In this document: positions 31,373-40,301 of the stretch, in pieces
How the letters are laid out: the number at the start of each line of letters is the position of its first letter
How positions within the stretch are numbered: the stretch's first letter is position 1
NCBI RefSeq assembly: GCF_034479615.1
Contig: NZ_CP140255.1
Coordinates: 4,402,001-4,466,000 of the forward strand
Source of the DNA: Vreelandella neptunia
Lineage (GTDB): Bacteria > Pseudomonadota > Gammaproteobacteria > Pseudomonadales > Halomonadaceae
Reading direction: 5' to 3'
DNA length: 64,000 bases
Position numbers and translations under genes: made by a program
The notes under the pieces: generated by a model
What the model was told of the DNA's origin: nothing
The model's database searches: none
What the model saw: only the letters and a program-made list of their open reading frames with translations

Positions 31373-32721
31373 TCGCCGGTATCCGAAAATGGATGACCCC
31401 AGTTTCTCAAAGCGGTAATGGTGGTGGCTGGGTTACTATCCACGAGCCGTACACCGGAGCGTGGCAACGGAATGAATCCGAAACGGTCGGATCGGTTGCC
31501 GCTCAAAGCACTATCTTTGCTTGCTTGAGTCGAATTAGTCAGGACGTTGGAAAGCTGCCATTCAAGCTTCAGGCACGCGATGCCAACGGCTTATGGCAGA
31601 CGACCACCAGCCCAGCGTATTCACCGTTGCTGCGCAGACCGAACCACTACCAGACGCCCCAGCAGTTCCGTGAGGCTTGGGTACTCAGTCGGCTGCAATT
31701 CGGCAACACCTATGCCCTCAAAGAGCGCGACAGTCGGCATGTGGTGACGAGCCTTCATATCCTCGACCCAAGCCGCGTGATGGTGAAGGTAAGCGACAGC
31801 GGCGATGTTTATTACGAACTGGCGACTGACGCGCTTAATGGTCTTTCACAGGGGATCACTGTTCCCGCCCGCGAGATCATTCACGACAGGGAATCGACTT
31901 GCTTACACCACCCGTTAATCGGTGTGCCACCGCTGTTGGCGTCAACGCTGGCAGCAACTAAAAACCTCAAAGTGGATCGCTCACAACTATCGTTCTTCGC
32001 GAACTATGCGCAGCCTGGCGGCATTCTGACCGCACCGGCTGGAATGACGGATGACGATGCCAAGTCATTGAAGGAGTATTGGAACGAGAACTTCAGTGGG
32101 AAGAATAGCGGTAAGATCAGCGTAATAGGTGCTGATATGAAATTCACCAGCCTGTCGTTTAACGCCGTCGACAGCCAACTGGTCGAGCAGGTGAAGTACA
32201 ACGATGAGCAGATATGCCACGCTTTCGGTATCCCGCTATGGAAAATCGGCTTACAACAACTGCCGGTCGGCACCAATCCCGATGGCATGAACAGCATGTA
32301 TTTAGCAGACGCCTTGCAATCACGCATTCAGGGTATGGAGGAGTCGCTAAACCGTGGACTTGGCATTGGTGAGCAGTACCGTATTGAGATCGATGTATCA
32401 GCCCTGATTCGCCTTGATGAAAGCCAGCAAGTCGAGATCGTCGGCAATATGATTAAGAGCGGTATCTATTCACCAAACGAAGCACGGCGACGCTTCAATC
32501 TACCCCCAATTACTGGCGGTGACTCGGTTTACCTGCAAGAGCAAAACCACTCACTGGAAGCCCTGGCACGACGCGATGAAAGCGCCGATCCGTTCGGTAC
32601 TGGGCAAGTCGAAGAACGCGCCATGAGCCCCGGCCTACGTCGCTTGCAAGATGTGACACAAAAGCACCTCAAGAAACGGCTTCGGTTCGATTGGGATGCC
32701 GGTAAGTGGAAGGAAAGGTAG
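31363..32721 (+). CDS. HK97-type phage portal protein
   Basis: 452 residues. Portal landmarks: RNESETVGSVAAQSTIFACLSRISQDVGKLPF near the start, the LLRRPNHYQTPQQFREAWVLSRLQFGNTYAL clip/stem region, AREIIHDRE and HPLIGVPPLLASTLAA, then FGIPLWKIGLQQLPVGTNPDGMNSMYL and the helical crown. (Only short pieces of each motif are quoted in full.) It forms the dodecameric DNA gate at one capsid vertex. The order small terminase, capsid, portal differs from the usual terminase, portal, protease, capsid order of siphophages. A terminator follows at 32873-32898. Confidence 0.9.
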   Translation: MGLIAGIRKWMTPVSQSGNGGGWVTIHEPYTGAWQRNESETVGSVAAQSTIFACLSRISQDVGKLPFKLQARDANGLWQTTTSPAYSPLLRRPNHYQTPQQFREAWVLSRLQFGNTYALKERDSRHVVTSLHILDPSRVMVKVSDSGDVYYELATDALNGLSQGITVPAREIIHDRESTCLHHPLIGVPPLLASTLAATKNLKVDRSQLSFFANYAQPGGILTAPAGMTDDDAKSLKEYWNENFSGKNSGKISVIGADMKFTSLSFNAVDSQLVEQVKYNDEQICHAFGIPLWKIGLQQLPVGTNPDGMNSMYLADALQSRIQGMEESLNRGLGIGEQYRIEIDVSALIRLDESQQVEIVGNMIKSGIYSPNEARRRFNLPPITGGDSVYLQEQNHSLEALARRDESADPFGTGQVEERAMSPGLRRLQDVTQKHLKKRLRFDWDAGKWKER

Positions 32722-32793
32722 GGGGGGAGGGGCATTATGGAATATAGGCACCTCTCCTGACCTCACGCTGCACGCATTCAGAGATTTTACCGA

Positions 32794-32845
32794 CTTAACA
32801 AAAGGCGTTAACCCACTGTGTTAACACTGAACGTTAACTAAACCT
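32794..32845. repeat. Four tandem 13-bp units with (G/C)TTAAC
   Basis: CTTAAC at 32794 and GTTAAC at 32807, 32820 and 32833, each exactly 13 bp after the previous. The units differ in their 3' halves (AAAAGGC, CCACTGT, ACTGAAC, TAAACCT). The array lies just downstream of the portal gene. It resembles replication iterons or terminase-binding R sites of a packaging site. Not explained by any gene. Confidence 0.55.
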
Positions 32846-32872
32846 TTGAAGGTGACGGCAATAGGCACTTCA

Positions 32873-32898
32873 AGCCCTGGCTAACGCTGGGGCTTTTT
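32873..32898 (+). terminator. Terminator of the satellite morphogenesis genes
   Basis: AGCCCTGGC and GCTGGGGCT arms around TAAC, followed by TTTT. It lies after the portal gene and the 13-bp repeat array. Confidence 0.75.
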
Positions 32899-33441
32899 CA
32901 TTTGAAATCAGAGCAGTTTAATTACCAGAAAACCTGGTATTTACTCAGCATGAGTAAAAGCGCGGGAATTTGTCGGTTTGAAACCGGAAAAGGGGGAGGA
33001 TTCGCCTCTTTTAATTGTGAGCCTGAGTCACTTCTAGCCGTACCCGGGCCAGGTACACCCCACAACGCCAAATTGGCCGCCCCGGCGATGCCCGGTTATT
33101 GGGTAACGCTAATGGGCGCAATTTTGCGCTGATTGGCTAGATCCCACGCCGATTGCCCAGGCGCTAACAGAGTCGCTTAAAGACACTCTGTCTTGATATG
33201 GGGAGGTTATTCGATCTAATCCCCCAATGCCGGGTATTACGAAAATTTCGTAGTGCTAGCTTTCCCACACTTCCCCCAGCTTAAAAAAAGAGCGCGCAAC
33301 GGCCAAGGCAACAAAACACAACACCAAACAAGGCCGATTCAAAACGCTTTGGGATTGCCGCTTGTGGTTACTAGCGTGGTTATAGCCACTGGCAGACCAA
33401 AACAAAAGGGCTCACGATTTAACGTAAGCCCTTGATATATT
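32899..33441. other. Right end of the satellite without a recognisable gene
   Basis: About 540 bp. A 76-codon frame at 32902-33132 has no family resemblance, unusual composition and no ribosome site, so it is not called. A short dyad (CTACGAAA-TTTTCGTAG-like) lies near 33238-33254. The segment just before the tRNA (AACGTAAGCCCTTGA at 33421) matches the flank of attL. Confidence 0.45.
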
Positions 33442-33487
33442 TGGCGCGCCCGGCAGGATTTGAACCTGCGACCCTCGGCTTCGGAGG
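33442..33487. repeat. attR: 46-bp att core within tRNA-Arg
   Basis: Identical to 23750-23795. It lies inside the intact tRNA-Arg gene, so insertion duplicated the 3' half and kept the tRNA functional at this end. The distance between copies is 9692 bp, the size of the element. Confidence 0.92.
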
Positions 33488-33518
33488 CCGATACTCTATC
33501 CAACTGAGCTACGGGCGC
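33442..33518 (-). tRNA. tRNA-Arg (anticodon CCG)
   Basis: 77-nt cloverleaf on the minus strand: acceptor GCGCCCG paired with CGGGCGC, D arm GCTCAGTTGGATAGAGT, anticodon loop CTCCGAA with anticodon CCG, T arm GCAGGTTCAAATCCTGC, and an encoded CCA end. Reads CGG codons. It is the integration target of the satellite. Confidence 0.97.
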
Positions 33519-33662
33519 TTGTGGGTGCGTATCGTAACTGTGCAGGGGCGCTGTGTCCAGCCGTATGGCGCTTGAGTACCTTTAGTCAATTGACCGTTTT
33601 CCCTCGTGTGGTGCATGCTTTGGGAGCACTTCTGCACCTTAGTCCATTGGGAACACAATAAT

Positions 33663-34658
33663 ATGAAAACATTTGCACGTAGCACGCTGGCATTGGGCAT
33701 CTCACTGGCGCTGGTAAGCGCCGCGAACGCCGCTGATTTTGCTGATATGGATCCCGTCACCCTTCGCCTGGCCCATGTGGTCAATGAGCAGGATGGTTTC
33801 CACATCGCCGCCACCAAATTTGAAGAGCTGGTAGAAGAGCGCACCGACGGCAAGGTAGATATCGAGATCTACCCCAACGCCACCTTGGGTGACGAACGCA
33901 CGCTGCTGGAAGGCATGCAGATCGGCACCGTGGATATGGGCGTGATCACCAACGGCCCGGTGGCCAACTTTGTCGAAGAGATGGCGGTATTCGAACTGCC
34001 GTTCCTGTTCCCCTCCCCGGAAGCCGCTTACGAAGTGCTCGATGGCCCGATTGGCCAGGAGCTGCTCGACAAGCTTTCCGAGGTGAACCTGAAAGGTATG
34101 GCCTACGCTGAACGCGGTTTCCGCAACCTGACCAACAGCGAACGCGCCGTAAACTCGCCGGAAGATCTGGACGGCCTGCGCATCCGCGTGATGGAAAACC
34201 CGGTCTACACCGACACCTTCCGCGAGCTGGGCGCCAACGCGATTCCCATGGCGTGGACGGAAGCACTCACCGCCATGCAGCAGGGCACTATCGACGGTCA
34301 GGAGAACCCGGTGAACGTGATTCACTCGTTCAACCTGGATGAAACCCAGAACTACATGACCCTCTCCCGCCATACCTACGCCCCGGCGATTTTTGTGATG
34401 GGTATGCCCGCCTGGAACCAACTGCCTGAAAATGCCCAAGAGGTACTGCTAGCAGCGGCACAGGAAGCAGCGGAGCATGAGCGCCAGGTGAATGCAGAGA
34501 TGGAGAGCGAACAGCTGCAGGCCCTGCGCGATGCGGGCATGGAGATCAACGACGATCCGGATATGGAGGCCTTCCAAGCCGCCGTCGCGCCGGTGTATGA
34601 GAAGTACGGCGAACAGTTCGGTGATTACCTGCCGCGCATCCAGGAAGAGCTCAAGTAA
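33663..34658 (+). CDS. dctP: TRAP transporter substrate-binding protein (DctP), stand-alone copy
   Basis: 331 residues with a Sec signal peptide (MKTFARSTLALGISLALVSAANA). DctP motifs: LRLAHVVNEQDGFHIAATKF, NATLGDERTLLEGMQIGTVD, the ligand-binding Arg region RIRVMENPVYTDTFRELGA and IDGQENPV. It binds an organic acid in the periplasm and hands it to a DctQM permease. No permease genes follow it; the nearest are at 38444-40227, after a second DctP (37406-38443) that is about two thirds identical by eye. It may share that permease. ATG 33663 is used; upstream frame to 33606 lacks a signal peptide start. Confidence 0.93.
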   Translation: MKTFARSTLALGISLALVSAANAADFADMDPVTLRLAHVVNEQDGFHIAATKFEELVEERTDGKVDIEIYPNATLGDERTLLEGMQIGTVDMGVITNGPVANFVEEMAVFELPFLFPSPEAAYEVLDGPIGQELLDKLSEVNLKGMAYAERGFRNLTNSERAVNSPEDLDGLRIRVMENPVYTDTFRELGANAIPMAWTEALTAMQQGTIDGQENPVNVIHSFNLDETQNYMTLSRHTYAPAIFVMGMPAWNQLPENAQEVLLAAAQEAAEHERQVNAEMESEQLQALRDAGMEINDDPDMEAFQAAVAPVYEKYGEQFGDYLPRIQEELK

Positions 34659-34765
34659 TTCGCTTCCCATCGAGGCAAGCCCGACAGTAGATACAGTGCT
34701 TTTACAGCAGTGGCTGAGGGCTGTTCCCGCACCGGAGCGGCCCTTCCAACCAAGAGACACGCCTG

Positions 34766-35731
34766 ATGGCTGACACCACCCATACGAAGCTGGCGAACAG
34801 GCTCAATAAGATCAATCTCAATTTACTACTGGTTTTTCACACGCTGTATTGGAAAAGGAGTTTAACGCTCACCGCACAAGCGCTCTGCCTGACGCAACCG
34901 GCCGTCAGCCACTCGCTGAAAAAGCTCCGCCTGTTAATGGACGACCCGCTTTTCATCAAGACGTTGGAGGGCATGCAACCGACCCCGCTTGCCCGGCAGA
35001 TGGATGCCGCCGTAGCCAAAGGGCTGTTCTACCTCGATCAGGCAGTTCACAGTAGTAACGAGTTTTCGCCTGCCACGTCAAAGCGGGAGTTTCGGGTCAG
35101 CTTGGTGGACTATGTCAGCCAACAGCTACAACCCAAGCTTATCCAGCACTGCTTGGAACACGCGCCAGACTTATGTTTCAACATGCTCTCCACGCGCATC
35201 GCGAGCGCAGAAGGTGCTCAACAAGTCCTTCAAGAGCACGATATCGACCTGGCGGTGGTGCAGTTCGAAACCTTGCCGCTCACCTCTCATCATGAGTACC
35301 TGTTTGACGATGTGATTGGCTGTGTGGGTGATGCGACATTTCATGGCGAGAGCAGCGCCATTACCCTTGAAGCTTTTTTAAACTCCCCCCAGGTCGCTTT
35401 GTCCCATCGCGAGGACAGCCCGCTGTTAATCAATGAAAAGCTGAGGGAGCTGGGGTTAGAGCGGAAAATCGTCGCCAAGACGCCCTACATCAATCCACTG
35501 CAGGAAATATTGGTGTCCACAGCACTGCTTTGCGTGGTGACAGAGAGCGCGGCCAGGGTCATTTGCCGCAACAATAGCTTGAAGTTCTACGCTCTGCCCC
35601 TGGACGTACCGGCGTTCAAAGTCTGCCTGTGCTGGGATGAAAGGAAGGATCACGATCCTGGCATACACTGGTTGCGGCAGTTAACCCGGGAGCTGATGAC
35701 ACCAGCCCCCACCGCCCTGGGCGACCCTTAA
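34766..35731 (+). CDS. LysR-family transcriptional regulator
   Basis: 321 residues. The N-terminal helix-turn-helix (SLTLTAQALCLTQPAVSHSLKKL, about residues 30-52) is followed by a LysR substrate-binding domain (REFRVSLVDYVSQQLQPKL ... DIDLAVVQFETLP ... LLCVVTESAARVICR). It lies between the stand-alone DctP gene and a convergent GlcD-type oxidase gene, so it likely controls uptake and oxidation of the organic acid in response to the acid or a product. Neighbour-based target assignment is an inference. Confidence 0.92.
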   Translation: MADTTHTKLANRLNKINLNLLLVFHTLYWKRSLTLTAQALCLTQPAVSHSLKKLRLLMDDPLFIKTLEGMQPTPLARQMDAAVAKGLFYLDQAVHSSNEFSPATSKREFRVSLVDYVSQQLQPKLIQHCLEHAPDLCFNMLSTRIASAEGAQQVLQEHDIDLAVVQFETLPLTSHHEYLFDDVIGCVGDATFHGESSAITLEAFLNSPQVALSHREDSPLLINEKLRELGLERKIVAKTPYINPLQEILVSTALLCVVTESAARVICRNNSLKFYALPLDVPAFKVCLCWDERKDHDPGIHWLRQLTRELMTPAPTALGDP

Positions 35732-35745
35732 TCAAACCGCCAAAC

Positions 35746-37137
35746 TCACTCCACTGCCACGACTTTGCCTCGATTCAACAGTAGCTTGGGATCCAAAGCG
35801 ACTTTCATGCGCTTCATTAAAGCGATCTCCTCGCTGGAGCGGGAAATACTTAGGTAATCGCGTTTTTCGAGGCCAATGCCGTGTTCGGCAGAGATCGAGC
35901 CGCCGTACTCTTTCAGGGGTGAGTAAACCAACTGCTCAACTTGGCGGCGGCTTTGCGAGCTGTCGTCGCGCACCGTGATCATGATGTGCAGGTTGCCATC
36001 GCCGAGATGACCGAACACGATCATTTTTCCTGTTTGCGGAAACTGCGCCTTGAGGTTTTGCTCTAGGGTAGCAACGTAGGCGTCCATATGGGGAATCGGC
36101 AGGCTGATATCATAGGAGAACATCGGCTTCAGCTGGTGCACCAGCACTTCGATATCCTCTCGGATAGCCCAGATGCCCTGGCGCTGGGCACCGGAACTGG
36201 CTAGCACGGCATCGGTGATCAAGCCGTCTTCCATCGCCTTTTGCAGAATCTCAGAGAAATGCTCCGCATCCTGGGCGTCATCTAGCCCCAGGGTTTCGAT
36301 GATCGCGTAGAAAGGCGAGTCGTCGGCCAACGGGGGCGCGTGCTTGCCGCTCTCGGTGGTCACCAGCCTGTAGTGGCTATTCCACAACGCCTCGAAAGCG
36401 CTAAGGCTATTGGCGAGCTCTTGAGAGACCCTGCGTAACAGCTGGGTCAAGGCATCGAAGGAGGGCACCGCGACCAGCGCGGTTTGCTCGCTGGGCATAT
36501 GGGGCTGCAGCCGGAGCACTGCGCGGGTGACGATACCCAGCGTGCCTTCGCTACCGATAAATAGCTGTTTGAGGTCGTAGCCAGCGTTATTCTTGAGCAT
36601 TTTGTTCAGCGAGCTGACCACGGTGCCGTCGCTAAGTACGGCCTCCAGCCCCAGCACTTGCTGGCGCATCATGCCGTAGCGAATGACCCGTATGCCGCCT
36701 GCATTGGTGGCGATATTGCCGCCAATGGTGCACGAGCCCCGGGCGCCAAGATCGAGCGGAAACTGCATATCGATCTCCGCCGCGGCTTCCTGCACACGCT
36801 GGAGCGTCACCCCGGCCTGAACCTGAATGGTAGAGCCGACCAGATCAACCTCTTCGATCTGGTTCATCAGTTCCAGAGAAACCACCAGCTCCTCGGGGCT
36901 GGCTTCCCCACCGTGCACAATGCCGGTCATGCCGCCATGGGTCACTACGAGCTGGTCGGCCTGGTAACACAGAGCCATCACTTTGCTGAGCTGTTCGGTG
37001 TTGCGGGGCCTTACAATGGCCTTGGCACGACAGGGCGCCCCGGTAAACCAGTCGACGCTACGCTGGGAGACATCTTCACCGAGCAGCACGCCTTCTGGGC
37101 CGACTACCGCTACTAGGTCGTTAAGCAACTTATCCAT
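35746..37137 (-). CDS. FAD-binding 2-hydroxyacid oxidase (GlcD/D-lactate dehydrogenase family)
   Basis: 463 residues. FAD_binding_4 domain with AIVRPRNTEQLSKVMALCYQ, VTHGGMTGIVHGGE and GARGSCTIGGNIATNAGG (about residues 30-215), and the C-terminal FAD-oxidase domain with MIVFGHLGDGNLHIMI and SISAEHGIGLEKRDYL. This family oxidises D-2-hydroxyacids such as D-lactate, glycolate or D-2-hydroxyglutarate, passing electrons to quinone or a flavoprotein. The two TRAP binding proteins around it suggest import of its substrate. The exact substrate cannot be read from sequence. Confidence 0.9.
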   Translation of the reverse strand: MDKLLNDLVAVVGPEGVLLGEDVSQRSVDWFTGAPCRAKAIVRPRNTEQLSKVMALCYQADQLVVTHGGMTGIVHGGEASPEELVVSLELMNQIEEVDLVGSTIQVQAGVTLQRVQEAAAEIDMQFPLDLGARGSCTIGGNIATNAGGIRVIRYGMMRQQVLGLEAVLSDGTVVSSLNKMLKNNAGYDLKQLFIGSEGTLGIVTRAVLRLQPHMPSEQTALVAVPSFDALTQLLRRVSQELANSLSAFEALWNSHYRLVTTESGKHAPPLADDSPFYAIIETLGLDDAQDAEHFSEILQKAMEDGLITDAVLASSGAQRQGIWAIREDIEVLVHQLKPMFSYDISLPIPHMDAYVATLEQNLKAQFPQTGKMIVFGHLGDGNLHIMITVRDDSSQSRRQVEQLVYSPLKEYGGSISAEHGIGLEKRDYLSISRSSEEIALMKRMKVALDPKLLLNRGKVVAVE

Positions 37138-37405
37138 TGGTTATTCCTGTTTTAGCTGGCGTTGCCATGGTTAGTAAGACTTAACCACCGACTAAGCCTT
37201 ACAATTACCTTCCAAGGCATTTAATCAATCGTAATGCTTGCAGGCTATCGCTAACCTTTAAATCACTCAAGCCCAAGATCTATAAAGATTTTTTGGATTA
37301 TTATCGCGAATAGTGGAATGAAAATAAGTAATTTGCCCTGTTAGTTCGATGTGATATAGATGAAGCCCAACAAGATAATAAGAACAGCCACCACTAGGAG
37401 ATAAT

Positions 37406-38443
37406 GTGAATCACAACGCCCGTTTTACCGCTCACGCTGCATCCTGTTATACAAGTAAATTCAAACAGTTAAACTTGACATTGCTATGCGCTGGCCTGCT
37501 TGGTTTACCACTCATGGCCCACGCCGAGGAAATAACGCCTACCAATCTGCGCTTAGCGACCGTGGTAAATACAGAAGATACTTACCATATCGCCGCTGAA
37601 CGCTTTCAGCAGTTAGTCAGCGAACAGACCGACGGCGCGGTCTCCGTTGAGATTTTCCCCAACGCTTCTCTAGGAGACGAGCGCACCATTCTGGAAGGCA
37701 TGCAGATCGGCACCGTCGATATGGGCGTGATCACCAACGGGCCCGTGGCCAACTTCGTTGATGAGTTCTCGGTTTTTGAGCTGCCTTTCCTCTTCCCTTC
37801 CGCCGAATCTGCCTACTCCGTGCTGGATGGTGAGATCGGCCAGGAAATACTGGGCAAATTAGAGGATGTGAACCTTAAAGGGCTGGCGTTTGCTGAGCGC
37901 GGTTTTCGCAATATCACCAATAGTCAGCACGCGATTAATGCGCCTGAGGATCTCGAAGGCTTGACACTGCGCGTCATCGAGAACGAGGTCTATGTGGATA
38001 CGTTCCGGGAACTCGGTGCCAATGCCGTGCCCATGGCGTGGACAGAAGCGCTGACCGCCCTGCAACAAGGCACGATTGATGGCCAGGAAAACCCGGTTAA
38101 CGCTATCCATGCCTTTAACCTGGCGGAAACCCAGGACTACCTCACCATGACGCGGCATATCTATGCGCCAGCGATTTTCATTATGAGCTTACCCGCCTGG
38201 AACGGCCTTCAAGAAGAGGTTCAGGAGATCGTACTCGATGCCGCCAGCGAAGCTTCTAGCTATGCCCGAGAACAAAATGCCATTATGGAAGCCGAGCAGT
38301 TAGCCGAACTGGCTGAGGCAGGCATGGAAATTAATGAGTCGCCCGATATCGCCGCCTTCCAGGAAGCCGTTGCCCCGGTGTATGAGAAGTACGGTGACCA
38401 GTTCGGCGATTACCTGCAACGCATCCAGGAGGAAGTGAAGTAA
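37406..38443 (+). CDS. dctP: TRAP transporter substrate-binding protein (DctP) of a complete system
   Basis: 345 residues with an extended N-terminus before the signal segment (LNLTLLCAGLLGLPLMAHA). Same DctP motifs as the paralogue at 33663: NASLGDERTILEGMQIGTVDMG, LRVIENEVYVDTFRELGA and IDGQENPVNAIHAF in short form. It ends immediately before the DctQ gene, forming dctPQM. The 268-bp upstream region (37138-37405) separates it from the divergent oxidase and probably holds the LysR-controlled promoters of both. Confidence 0.94.
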   Translation: MNHNARFTAHAASCYTSKFKQLNLTLLCAGLLGLPLMAHAEEITPTNLRLATVVNTEDTYHIAAERFQQLVSEQTDGAVSVEIFPNASLGDERTILEGMQIGTVDMGVITNGPVANFVDEFSVFELPFLFPSAESAYSVLDGEIGQEILGKLEDVNLKGLAFAERGFRNITNSQHAINAPEDLEGLTLRVIENEVYVDTFRELGANAVPMAWTEALTALQQGTIDGQENPVNAIHAFNLAETQDYLTMTRHIYAPAIFIMSLPAWNGLQEEVQEIVLDAASEASSYAREQNAIMEAEQLAELAEAGMEINESPDIAAFQEAVAPVYEKYGDQFGDYLQRIQEEVK

Positions 38444-38968
38444 GTGCCCACTCACACGCATCCATTGGTAACGCTGCTACAGCGTACTGAACGCTTTCTG
38501 GACGCCATTCTACAGCCCGTGGTCTTTGCGGGCATGGCGGCGCTGATTGCGGTGATTACCCTGCAGATCGTCTCCCGGGTGCTATTCACCGCGGTGGGCT
38601 GGACTGAGGAGGTCGCTCGCTTTCTGCTGGTGTGGATCACCTTCTTAGCCGGCACCCTGGCGTTTCAGCGCGGGCGACATATTGCCGTGACCTTTGCGGT
38701 GGATGCCCTGCCCGGCCGCCTGCGCCAAATCGCCCGGCTTGCCGCCCTGCTGGTGGTGCTGGCGTTTATGATCACGCTGATCGTGATCGGCTACCGCTAT
38801 ATGCAGGTGCAGAGCTTCCAGAAATCCGCCTCGCTGAGGCTTTCGATGACCTACGTCTACGCAGTGATGCCGATCTGCGCAGCGATTATGGCCTGGTACG
38901 CGCTGGTCGATATCATTGAGCTGCTGATTAACGGTGAAACCTCCCAGCCCCAGGAGGAGTCGCTATGA
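38444..38968 (+). CDS. dctQ: TRAP transporter small permease (DctQ)
   Basis: 174 residues, four membrane helices (VVFAGMAALIAVITLQIVSRVL, FLLVWITFLAGTLAF, LAALLVVLAFMITLIVIGY, YAVMPICAAIMAWYALV). The family motif around GWTEEVARFLLVWITF is present. The start is GTG at 38444, directly after the dctP stop, using the purine-rich GGAGGAAG inside the end of dctP as ribosome site. It overlaps dctM by 4 nt. Confidence 0.93.
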   Translation: MPTHTHPLVTLLQRTERFLDAILQPVVFAGMAALIAVITLQIVSRVLFTAVGWTEEVARFLLVWITFLAGTLAFQRGRHIAVTFAVDALPGRLRQIARLAALLVVLAFMITLIVIGYRYMQVQSFQKSASLRLSMTYVYAVMPICAAIMAWYALVDIIELLINGETSQPQEESL

Positions 38969-40227
38969 CGCTGCTGCTGTTTGGGCTGTTCTTCCTGTTT
39001 ATGCTACTGGGCGTGCCAATTGCCTTTGCCATTGGCGCCAGCACGCTCTATGCGCTCTATCAATCCGGCGTGCCGCTCATGGTGGTCACCCAGCAGATGT
39101 TCCAGGGCATCAACTCCTTTGCCCTGGTGGCTATCCCGATGTTTATCCTCGCTGGGGATTTAATGGCCCAGGGTAAGGTGAGCGAGAAGCTGGTCAGTTT
39201 TGCCGATTCACTGGTCGGTTTTATGCGTGGCGGGCTGTCGGTGGTCTCGGTGATGGCGGGCATGTTCTTTGCGGCAATCTCCGGTTCTGGCGCCGCGACG
39301 ACCGCCGCGGTGGGTTCCAGCCTGGTGCCGGAGCTCAAGCGCAAAGGCTACGACCCGGCCTCGGCGGCCAGCTTAATTGCTGCCAGCGGCACGATAGGGG
39401 TGGTGATTCCGCCCTCGGTGCCGATGATCATCTACGCGGTGATCGCTCAGCAGTCGGTCTCCAAGCTGTTTCTAAACGGCTTTTTGCCGGGTTTGGCGAT
39501 GGGGCTAGGGTTAATGGCCATTGCCATTGCTCAGGCGTATAAGCGCCAATACCCCAAAGGCACGCCGCTCGCGCTGGCAACCATCTGGACGACCTTTAAA
39601 GATGCCAGCTGGGGCTTGATGACGCCGGTAATTATCCTCGGGGGTATCTTCTCCGGCATCTTCACGCCTTCAGAGGCGGCGGTAGTGGCGGTGAACTACG
39701 CCATGCTGGTGTCGCTGTTTGTGTATCGTGACCTTAACCTGCCGCAGATTTACAAGCTGCTGATCCGCTCAGCGATGACCACCGCGGTGATTATGCTGGT
39801 GATTGCCATGTCGGCGGTGCTGAGCTGGACGCTGTCTAGCTGGCAGGTGCCGGGGGCGATTGCCCAGGCCGTGTTGTCGCTGTCTACCAACCCTTATGTG
39901 ATTATGCTGCTGATTGTAGGGATTATTCTGCTCACCGGGGTGTTTATCGAAACCGCCAGTGCGCTGATTATCCTCACCCCGGTGCTGCTACCGCTGGTGC
40001 TGCAGTTGGGGATTGATCCGATCCACTTTGGTTTGATTATCGTGGTGGGGCTCTCGATCGGCATGATTACCCCGCCGGTGGCGATCAACCTCTATGTGGC
40101 CTCCTCGATCACCCAGCTACCGCTGGAGCGCATTACCCGCGCGATCATTCCTTACCTGCTGGGGCTGATCGGGGTGCTGCTGTTAGTGGTTTACGTGCCG
40201 ATTATGTTGGGTTGGTCGGGCAATTAG
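38965..40227 (+). CDS. dctM: TRAP transporter large permease (DctM)
   Basis: 420 residues with about 12 hydrophobic segments. DctM motifs: GVPIAFAIGAST, FAAISGSGAATTAAVGS, ASGTIGVVIPPSVPMIIYAV, FSGIFTPSEAAVVAV and IGMITPPVAINLYVAS. It is the sodium-coupled transport subunit working with the preceding DctQ and DctP. The transcript ends at the hairpin 40256-40285. Confidence 0.95.
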   Translation: MTLLLFGLFFLFMLLGVPIAFAIGASTLYALYQSGVPLMVVTQQMFQGINSFALVAIPMFILAGDLMAQGKVSEKLVSFADSLVGFMRGGLSVVSVMAGMFFAAISGSGAATTAAVGSSLVPELKRKGYDPASAASLIAASGTIGVVIPPSVPMIIYAVIAQQSVSKLFLNGFLPGLAMGLGLMAIAIAQAYKRQYPKGTPLALATIWTTFKDASWGLMTPVIILGGIFSGIFTPSEAAVVAVNYAMLVSLFVYRDLNLPQIYKLLIRSAMTTAVIMLVIAMSAVLSWTLSSWQVPGAIAQAVLSLSTNPYVIMLLIVGIILLTGVFIETASALIILTPVLLPLVLQLGIDPIHFGLIIVVGLSIGMITPPVAINLYVASSITQLPLERITRAIIPYLLGLIGVLLLVVYVPIMLGWSGN

Positions 40228-40255
40228 CGACGCTCACCTGTACCAGCGTTAACGC

Positions 40256-40285
40256 AATGGGGCTTGCCAAGGGGCAGGCCCCATT
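40256..40285. terminator. Bidirectional terminator between dctM and the ModE-like regulator
   Basis: AATGGGGC and GCCCCATT arms enclosing TTGCCAAGGGGCAG. It is preceded by CAGCGTTAACGCAA, the same leader seen before the terminator at 47517-47548. Confidence 0.65.
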
Positions 40286-40301
40286 GCCAACCAGCACCAC
40301 C

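Noticed and set aside
32902..33132. 76-codon frame after the portal terminator
   Set aside because: Starts inside the tail of a terminator, no ribosome site, odd composition and no family.
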